Source of the DNA: Perlabentimonas sp964490015
GTDB lineage: Bacteria > Bacteroidota > Bacteroidia > Bacteroidales > Tenuifilaceae
Direction of reading: 5' to 3'
Assembly (NCBI GenBank): GCA_964490015.1
Contig: CAZBBA010000109.1
Span: 1 to 10,693, forward strand
Length of the DNA: 10,693 bases
Below, in pieces: positions 6,492-10,693 of this stretch. The translations under genes and the position numbers were made by a program. Numbering within the stretch: position 1 is the first letter of the stretch; every line of letters starts with the position of its first letter. A model generated the notes under the pieces. It searched no databases. It had not been told where the DNA came from and saw only the letters and a program-made list of their open reading frames with translations.

Positions 6492-7406
6492 ATGATACAA
6501 ATAGGTAATACCCCAATTTTCAAGCTTGAAAGAATTGTTGAACCAGGAATGGCAGACATTTATGTAAAATACGAGGGTGCAAACCCAACCGGAAGTATGA
6601 AGGATAGAATGGCCCTTTCAATGATTGAGGGTGCTGAGCGGAGGGGAGAGTTGAAGAAAGGTGGGACAGTTGTTGAGTATACGGGTGGAAGCACAGGAAG
6701 CTCATTGGCAATGGTTTGTGCAGTGAAGGGTTACAAGGCGCATTTTGTATCGTCCGATGCATTTTCCGATGAGAAATTGCAAACAATGCGTGCATTTGGC
6801 GCTCACCTGGAGATAATACCCAGTGATAATGGAAAAATCACTGCCAAGCTAATCGACGATATGGTGAGGAGAGCAAAAGAAATTAGTGAGAATGCTAATA
6901 CTTTCTGGACTGATCAGTTCAACAATATTGATAATAGGAACGCATACCATAAAATGGCACAAGAGTTTATTGATGAGCTTGGTACCGATATAGATGAGTT
7001 TATTACAGGCGTGGGAACTGGTGGTTCATTCTCGGGCAATGCAGAGGTTTTTAAACAAGAAATACCAAAGATTCGCTGTATTGCCATAGAGCCCTACTAC
7101 GTTCGTTCACTTTCAGGAGGTGACACATCTGGTAAGCATAAGCTCGAGGGGATTGGTGCTGGTTTTGTCCCGTCAATTTGTCGCCTCGACTTGGCAGATG
7201 AAATTATTGCAGTTAAAGATGAGGATGCCGTTGAAACAGCACGAAAACTGGCTAGGTTGGAGGGTGTTTTTGGAGGAACAACTTCCGGGGCAAATGTTTG
7301 GGCTGCTATTCAAAGGGCAAAGGAATTAGGATCGGGCAAAAAGATTGTTACCATAATTGTAGATTTCGGGTTGAAGTACCTGAAGGGTGATTTGTATCGA
7401 TTTTAA
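6492..7406 (+). CDS. PLP-dependent cysteine-synthase-family enzyme
   Basis: A 304-residue fold-type II PLP enzyme. The PLP lysine is K37 in NPTGSMKDR, and the phosphate-binding loop GVGTGGSFSG, LEGIGAGFVP and the GGTTSGA loop are all present. Canonical O-acetylserine sulfhydrylase would use acetylserine and sulfide to make cysteine. Two sites differ from CysK/CysM. The substrate loop reads TGGSTG instead of TSGNTG, so the Asn that contacts PLP O3' is Ser. Also, the residue that normally hydrogen-bonds the PLP ring nitrogen (Ser or Thr in DSG/DTG-type motifs) aligns with F292 in VDFGLKYL. Substrate is therefore uncertain and I give no symbol. An 89-bp gap separates it from the P-loop gene with no clear terminator, so read-through is possible. 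Its own terminator is probably the hairpin at 7571, beyond an intervening element. Confidence 0.93.
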   Translation: MIQIGNTPIFKLERIVEPGMADIYVKYEGANPTGSMKDRMALSMIEGAERRGELKKGGTVVEYTGGSTGSSLAMVCAVKGYKAHFVSSDAFSDEKLQTMRAFGAHLEIIPSDNGKITAKLIDDMVRRAKEISENANTFWTDQFNNIDNRNAYHKMAQEFIDELGTDIDEFITGVGTGGSFSGNAEVFKQEIPKIRCIAIEPYYVRSLSGGDTSGKHKLEGIGAGFVPSICRLDLADEIIAVKDEDAVETARKLARLEGVFGGTTSGANVWAAIQRAKELGSGKKIVTIIVDFGLKYLKGDLYRF

Positions 7407-7413
7407 TGGTAAT

Positions 7414-7523
7414 TCACTACTATCCGAATATTTTCTCCAACAATATCAATTAAGTCGATCATTGGTTGTGTACATGCTTGCAGTAAGTGGGGACAAAACT
7501 ATTTTTTAGACGGACAGTAGTGA
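7414..7523. repeat. 110-bp segment with 13-bp inverted-repeat ends
   Basis: TCACTACTATCCG at 7414-7426 and CGGACAGTAGTGA at 7511-7523 are inverted repeats matching at 12 of 13 positions. They enclose 84 bases with no gene. The segment starts 8 bases after the cysteine-synthase stop. On the minus strand the right end begins CACTACTGTCCGTC and reaches an ATG after about 54 bases, a layout like an insertion-sequence end. I read it as a possible MITE or internally deleted IS remnant. No target-site duplication is obvious. It could also be a chance or regulatory inverted repeat. Confidence 0.45.
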
Positions 7524-7570
7524 TCCTATATGTGAAATATTTCTAAAAATTTATTTGTTTATTAGGTTAT

Positions 7571-7610
7571 GCGCCCCGCCAATTGTGAAATTGGCGGGGC
7601 GCTTGCTTTT
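7571..7610 (+). terminator. Strong GC-rich intrinsic terminator
   Basis: GCGCCCCGCCAATT (7571-7584) and AATTGGCGGGGCGC (7589-7602) form a perfect 14-bp stem with a GTGA tetraloop, followed by TTGCTTTT. The T-rich tail lies only on the + side, so it ends + strand transcripts, presumably from the cysteine-synthase gene 165 bp upstream. The distance becomes ordinary (about 55 bp) if the 110-bp segment at 7414-7523 is a later insertion. Confidence 0.85.
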
Positions 7611-7886
7611 ATTATTATTGCCTGTATTTGAAACTAATGCCAAACAGGAATCATCTTCATGTTATTACAGTTTCAAATTATTTTAAAACTAAAGCATAAT
7701 TCACCCAAAAATGATATTCTATACCGGCTTTAAAAAATCGCAAATAGAGTGTTCATATGATAACCCCCTTTCTATTAGCCAATGATTTCTATTAGAGATT
7801 TAATTAGTTGCAGATTAATATGGTCAATCCTTTCATCTAGAGTTTTTTATTTGTCTCGTATAAATCGAAAATTATCAAATAATAAA

Positions 7887-7910
7887 TGAATGCTAATGAA
7901 TAATCATTCA
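7887..7910. repeat. Small nested inverted repeats in the leader
   Basis: TGAATG (7887-7892) pairs with CATTCA (7905-7910). Nested within this, AATGA (7895-7899) pairs with TCATT (7904-7908) around ATAA. The cluster is about 50 bases upstream of the candidate -7 element, where an activator could bind. Short AT-rich inverted repeats arise easily by chance. Confidence 0.25.
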
Positions 7911-7934
7911 GGATTAACGAATACACAGTTATCC

Positions 7935-7972
7935 TTTTCCGAGACTAAGCGATTGTTTAATTTTGATAATGA
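7935..7972 (+). promoter_or_regulatory. Candidate Bacteroidota-type promoter of the 8015 gene
   Basis: TAATTTTG at 7958-7965 fits the TAnnTTTG -7 consensus exactly. At 7935-7938 a TTTT lies 19 bases upstream, near the expected -33 position, but it lacks the G of TTTG, so the upstream element is weak. A start near 7972 would give a leader of about 43 bases before ATG 8015. Confidence 0.4.
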
Positions 7973-8014
7973 GGATAAACAAGGAGATAAATTGACAAAA
8001 ACCTAACAAGTACA

Positions 8015-10294
8015 ATGAAAATGAAAAAAAATTACAACTTACAATGTATTCTACTTGTATGTATTTTTGCATTAAACATGCAAGTAGTATTTGCCCAATC
8101 AAGTAGTTGGCAAAATAGCATAGGGATGAAATTTGTTGAGGTCTCAGGAGGCTCCTTTCAAATGGGAACGCCCAGCGGTGGAACCGATCCTGAGCGCCCT
8201 GTCCATCGGGTTACCCTTACGGGGTTCTGGATGAGCAGCACCGAGGTAACCCAGGCCCAGTGGCAGGCAGTTATGGGCAGCAACCCATCGGACCCTAGCC
8301 TTGGGAGCGGACCGAACTACCCAGTGAACATGGTGAGCTGGTATGACATTCTTGCCTTCTGCAACAAGCTGAGCTTAAAGGAAGGGCTTACACCCGCCTA
8401 CACCATCAAGGGGTCAACCGATCCTGCAAAGTGGGGACAGGTCCCCACTAACTACGACCCCGACTGGGACAAGCCAACCCTTAATCTGGAAGCCAATGGC
8501 TACCGGATGCCCACCGAATCGGAGTGGGAATTCGCTGCCCGGGGCGGAACCGCTAGCAAGGGCTACAAGTTTATCGGTGGTGATATGGCCAACGAGCTGG
8601 GTTGGCATAGTGAGAACAGTAGTAACAAGCTGCAACCCGTTGCCCAGAAAAAACCCAATGAGCTTGGCCTTTACGATATGAACGGAAACGTGGCCGAATG
8701 GGTTTGGGACCGATGGAATAAGTATTCTGCTGAAGCAAAAAATGATCCTATGGGCCTTCAATCTGGCTGGCAACGACCAATCAGGGGATCAAGTATCCAT
8801 AGCTGGCAGGGCGATTTCAGGCCGTCCAATCGGGGCAACGCAGTTAACCCGCACGACAAAGGGAATGCCTATGGATTTAGAATTGTTCGAAGAGGCGTAA
8901 AAGATACTAAGGCATCTACTCAGCCGGAGCAAGAGAAACCAACTCAAAGCAGTGAACCAGAAATAAAGGTTGGAGCAAGCATAAAGAATAGTATAGGACA
9001 GGTGTTAATGGGTGTTCCTGGTGGCTCCTTTCAAATGGGAACGCCCAGCGGTGGAACCGATCCTGAGCGCCCTGTCCATCGGGTTACCCTTACGGGGTTC
9101 TGGATGAGCAGCACCGAGGTAACCCAGGCCCAGTGGCAGGCAGTTATGGGCAGCAACCCATCGGACCCTAGCCTTGGGAGCGGACCGAACTACCCAGTGA
9201 ACATGGTGAGCTGGTATGACATTCTTGCCTTCTGCAACAAGCTGAGCTTAAAGGAAGGGCTTACACCCGCCTACACCATCAAGGGGTCAACCGATCCTGC
9301 AAAGTGGGGACAGGTCCCCACTAACTACGACCCCGACTGGGACAAGCCAACCCTTAATCTGGAAGCCAATGGCTACCGGATGCCCACCGAATCGGAGTGG
9401 GAATTCGCTGCCCGGGGCGGAACCGCTAGCAAGGGCTACAAGTTTATCGGTGGTGATATGGCCAACGAGCTGGGTTGGCATAGTGAGAACAGTAGTAACA
9501 AGCTGCAACCCGTTGCCCAGAAAAAACCCAATGAGCTTGGCCTTTACGATATGAACGGAAACGTGGCCGAATGGGTTTGGGACCGATGGAATAAGTATTC
9601 TGCTGAAGCAAAAAATGATCCTATGGGCCTTCAATCTGGCTGGCAACGACCAATCAGGGGATCAAGTATCCATAGCTGGCAGGGCGATTTCAGGCCGTCC
9701 AATCGGGGCAACGCAGTTAACCCGCACGACAAAGGGAATGCATATGGCTTTAGGATTGTGCGAAGAGGGTCACAAGCAAATGAAATTGCAGATGACCAAG
9801 GGGAAGTTAAAGGACAAAGGCCACAGCCAAGCGGCAGACCCACCCACCCCCAGCGGCCCGCTGCAAGCACAACGCCGCAACGCCCCACTGCTAACTCTGG
9901 TACTCCAAAGAAAGAGTTCACGTTTTCAACACCTTCTTCTACCGAGAATGTGAATGAGGATGCGAAAGAACTATATGGTTACTGGAGATACAAAAGCGGA
10001 AACCCATTAGAAGTTCGTGGTCGTGATGCAGGCCCCGACCCATGGTATCATCTAAGAGATAAAGGTGAACTAGATCTATTTAAGCCATGGGAAAACCTTA
10101 GAGAATCAGTAGGATCGTGGAAAAAGGAAGGAAATGTTGTAACTATTAAACTTAGAACCAGTGACGAAGTGAAGTATATTATGGTGAATAAAGATCTTTT
10201 AGAACTATCGGTAACTATGGATGACCCAAGAAATCCAGGAAAAAAACTTTATTTTAAAAATACTTATACCAGGGTAAATATGGATGGAAAATAG
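8015..10294 (+). CDS. Secreted protein with two tandem SUMF1/FGE-like domains
   Basis: A 759-residue exported protein. A signal peptide covers about residues 1-28 (hydrophobic ILLVCIFALNMQVVFA, cleavage near FAQ). SUMF1-like unit 1 is at 34-294 and unit 2 at 325-585, joined by a 30-residue polar linker; residues 45-294 and 336-585 are the same. Each unit has GGSFQMGTP, STEVTQAQWQAVMG, NMVSWYDILAFCNKLS, GYRMPTESEWEFAARGG, NGNVAEWVWD and GFRIVRRG. The C-terminal active region lacks the paired cysteines of true formylglycine-generating enzymes (FRPSNRGNAVN there), and the only Cys per unit is in AFCNKL, so sulfatase activation is unlikely; a structural or binding role fits better. A Pro-rich linker (about 590-640) leads to an unrecognised domain (about 650-759) starting near YGYWRYK. 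ATG 8015 and 8021 are equally good starts. A promoter match lies at 7958 and a terminator at 10336, so it is probably monocistronic. Confidence 0.93.
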   Translation: MKMKKNYNLQCILLVCIFALNMQVVFAQSSSWQNSIGMKFVEVSGGSFQMGTPSGGTDPERPVHRVTLTGFWMSSTEVTQAQWQAVMGSNPSDPSLGSGPNYPVNMVSWYDILAFCNKLSLKEGLTPAYTIKGSTDPAKWGQVPTNYDPDWDKPTLNLEANGYRMPTESEWEFAARGGTASKGYKFIGGDMANELGWHSENSSNKLQPVAQKKPNELGLYDMNGNVAEWVWDRWNKYSAEAKNDPMGLQSGWQRPIRGSSIHSWQGDFRPSNRGNAVNPHDKGNAYGFRIVRRGVKDTKASTQPEQEKPTQSSEPEIKVGASIKNSIGQVLMGVPGGSFQMGTPSGGTDPERPVHRVTLTGFWMSSTEVTQAQWQAVMGSNPSDPSLGSGPNYPVNMVSWYDILAFCNKLSLKEGLTPAYTIKGSTDPAKWGQVPTNYDPDWDKPTLNLEANGYRMPTESEWEFAARGGTASKGYKFIGGDMANELGWHSENSSNKLQPVAQKKPNELGLYDMNGNVAEWVWDRWNKYSAEAKNDPMGLQSGWQRPIRGSSIHSWQGDFRPSNRGNAVNPHDKGNAYGFRIVRRGSQANEIADDQGEVKGQRPQPSGRPTHPQRPAASTTPQRPTANSGTPKKEFTFSTPSSTENVNEDAKELYGYWRYKSGNPLEVRGRDAGPDPWYHLRDKGELDLFKPWENLRESVGSWKKEGNVVTIKLRTSDEVKYIMVNKDLLELSVTMDDPRNPGKKLYFKNTYTRVNMDGK
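8150..8868 (+). repeat. 719-bp direct repeat, copy 1
   Basis: This block matches 9023-9741 base for base by eye, at an offset of 873 bases. It lies inside SUMF1-like unit 1 (residues 46-284). Just outside, the units remain homologous but differ. Upstream, AATAGCATAGGG corresponds to AATAGTATAGGA, both coding NSIG. Downstream, five of the ten codons for AYGFRIVRRG differ, all synonymously. Two 60-base samples of the block are 60-62% G+C. Confidence 0.96.
9023..9741 (+). repeat. 719-bp direct repeat, copy 2
   Basis: This is the second copy, inside SUMF1-like unit 2 (residues 337-575). It is separated from copy 1 by 154 bases that contain the 30-codon linker and the diverged unit edges. Because it is perfect and longer than a short sequencing read, the true number of units in the genome could be more or fewer than two if assembled from short reads. 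Confidence 0.96.
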
Positions 10295-10335
10295 TGATAT
10301 TATAGATTTGGACTAAGGAATAATTTCACAATTTC

Positions 10336-10378
10336 ATTCCTGCAATTTAGCCTAATTGCTAAATTGCAGGAATTTTTT
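10336..10378 (+). terminator. Strong intrinsic terminator after the SUMF1-repeat gene
   Basis: ATTCCTGCAATTTAGC (10336-10351) and GCTAAATTGCAGGAAT (10358-10373) form a perfect 16-bp stem with loop CTAATT, ending in a run of six T (10373-10378). It lies 42 bases after the stop of the 759-residue protein and upstream of the next start. Confidence 0.93.
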
Positions 10379-10419
10379 ATTAATTAAATTTCGATTTTTG
10401 CCACGATAAATTGATTACT

Positions 10420-10693
10420 ATGACAGATTACAACAAGCACTGGGAAGAGGAACTTGCCATTATCAAATCGATAATTCAAAGGACTGGCCTGCAGGTGGCC
10501 ATCAAGTGGGGTGCCGAGGTGTACACCCATAAGGGTAAGAACGTGGTTAGCTACTACGGCTTTAAAAACTACTTTGCGCTGTGGTTCTACAATGGGGTGT
10601 TCCTTGAGGATAAGCGCAAGGTGCTTATGAATGCTCAGGAGGATAAAACCAAGGCATTGCGCCAATGGCAGTTTGTCTCAAAGGAGGTGATAG
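10420..10693 (+). CDS. DUF1801/YdeI-like protein, 5' part only
   Basis: The frame opens at ATG 10420 and is still open at the window end after 91 codons, so the C-terminus is missing. The visible part begins MTDYNKHWEEELAIIKSII, then shows the family core: VAIKWGAEVYTHKGKNVVSYYGFKN, YFALWFYNGVFLEDKRKVLMNAQED and TKALRQWQFVSKEVI. This matches the YdeI/OmpD-associated group, in which a DUF1801 domain is usually followed by a short helical C-terminal extension; expected full size is near 190-200 residues. The protein is probably cytosolic and its function is unproven. It starts 41 bases after a strong terminator, so it needs its own promoter. TAAATTTC at 10385-10392 is a 7/8 match to the -7 consensus. 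The antisense frame over 10384-10665 is a shadow. Confidence 0.88.
   Translation, partial: MTDYNKHWEEELAIIKSIIQRTGLQVAIKWGAEVYTHKGKNVVSYYGFKNYFALWFYNGVFLEDKRKVLMNAQEDKTKALRQWQFVSKEVI

Larger units (their letters stand above)
7611..8014. other. Long AT-rich leader without a gene
   Basis: About 400 bases between the terminator and the SUMF1-repeat gene. I find no credible coding region on either strand, no tRNA-like fold and no recognisable riboswitch. It contains a small inverted-repeat cluster at 7887-7910, a -7 promoter match at 7958, and an AAGGAG sequence at 7981-7986 that precedes a five-codon TTG open frame (MTKT, stop at 8004-8006). The length suggests room for upstream regulation of the 8015 gene. 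Confidence 0.55.

Noticed and set aside
8414..8773. A 119-codon minus-strand open frame, repeated at 9287-9646.
   Set aside because: It lies fully within the SUMF1 coding units and is doubled only because the DNA is doubled. No protein family features are visible.
8015..10294. Sulfatase-activating formylglycine-generating enzyme.
   Set aside because: The fold matches, but the catalytic cysteines are absent in both units and no sulfatase gene is nearby.
10303..10310. TAGATTTG, an exact TAnnTTTG -7 match.
   Set aside because: A transcript from it would start near 10317 and run straight into the strong terminator at 10336, so it is probably a chance match.
10384..10665. A 93-codon minus-strand open frame near the window end.
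   Set aside because: The plus strand over the same bases encodes a clear DUF1801/YdeI-like protein, so this is an antisense shadow.

Overview
The window most likely comes from a member of the Bacteroidota. The genes are fairly AT-rich, most starts lack a clear Shine-Dalgarno sequence, and one long leader carries an exact TAnnTTTG -7 element. The family mix also fits: a secreted pectinesterase, SUMF1-type repeat proteins, and DUF4256, DUF2200, DUF1801, SRPBCC and VOC proteins. I cannot place it more precisely. All supported genes read on the + strand.

Layout. (1) Bases 1-793 hold the 3' part of a pectin methylesterase that is cut by the window edge. (2) Bases 862-1155 encode a 97-residue three-helix membrane protein, followed by a weak AT-rich terminator. 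(3) Bases 1284-6402 form a tightly packed run of nine genes: DUF4256, a secreted DUF6265-YciI fusion, DUF2200, DUF1801, a double SRPBCC protein, a VOC/PhnB-like protein, a methylguanine-DNA methyltransferase, an NTF2/SnoaL-like protein and a P-loop kinase-like protein. Gaps run from 1 to 69 bases, so this is probably one or two operons. The theme is small ligand-binding folds plus a DNA repair enzyme. That suggests stress or toxic-metabolite handling, but this is inference. (4) Bases 6492-7406 encode a PLP-dependent cysteine-synthase-family enzyme with altered active-site loops. A 110-bp segment with inverted-repeat ends starts 8 bp after its stop, and a strong GC-rich terminator follows. (5) Bases 7407-8014 contain no gene but do contain a candidate promoter. 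(6) Bases 8015-10294 encode a secreted 759-residue protein with two SUMF1/FGE-like domains in tandem, a Pro-rich linker and an unrecognised C-terminal domain, closed by a strong terminator. (7) From 10420 a DUF1801/YdeI-like gene runs off the window end.

The most striking feature is inside the 759-residue gene. The two SUMF1 units are the same over 719 consecutive bases, with a fixed 873-base offset. Just outside that block both flanks are still homologous and in register but have diverged, largely at synonymous sites. This is the signature expected of gene conversion between two older repeats, not of one fresh duplication. The block is also much richer in G+C than its surroundings (about 60% in two 60-base samples, against 28-40% outside).
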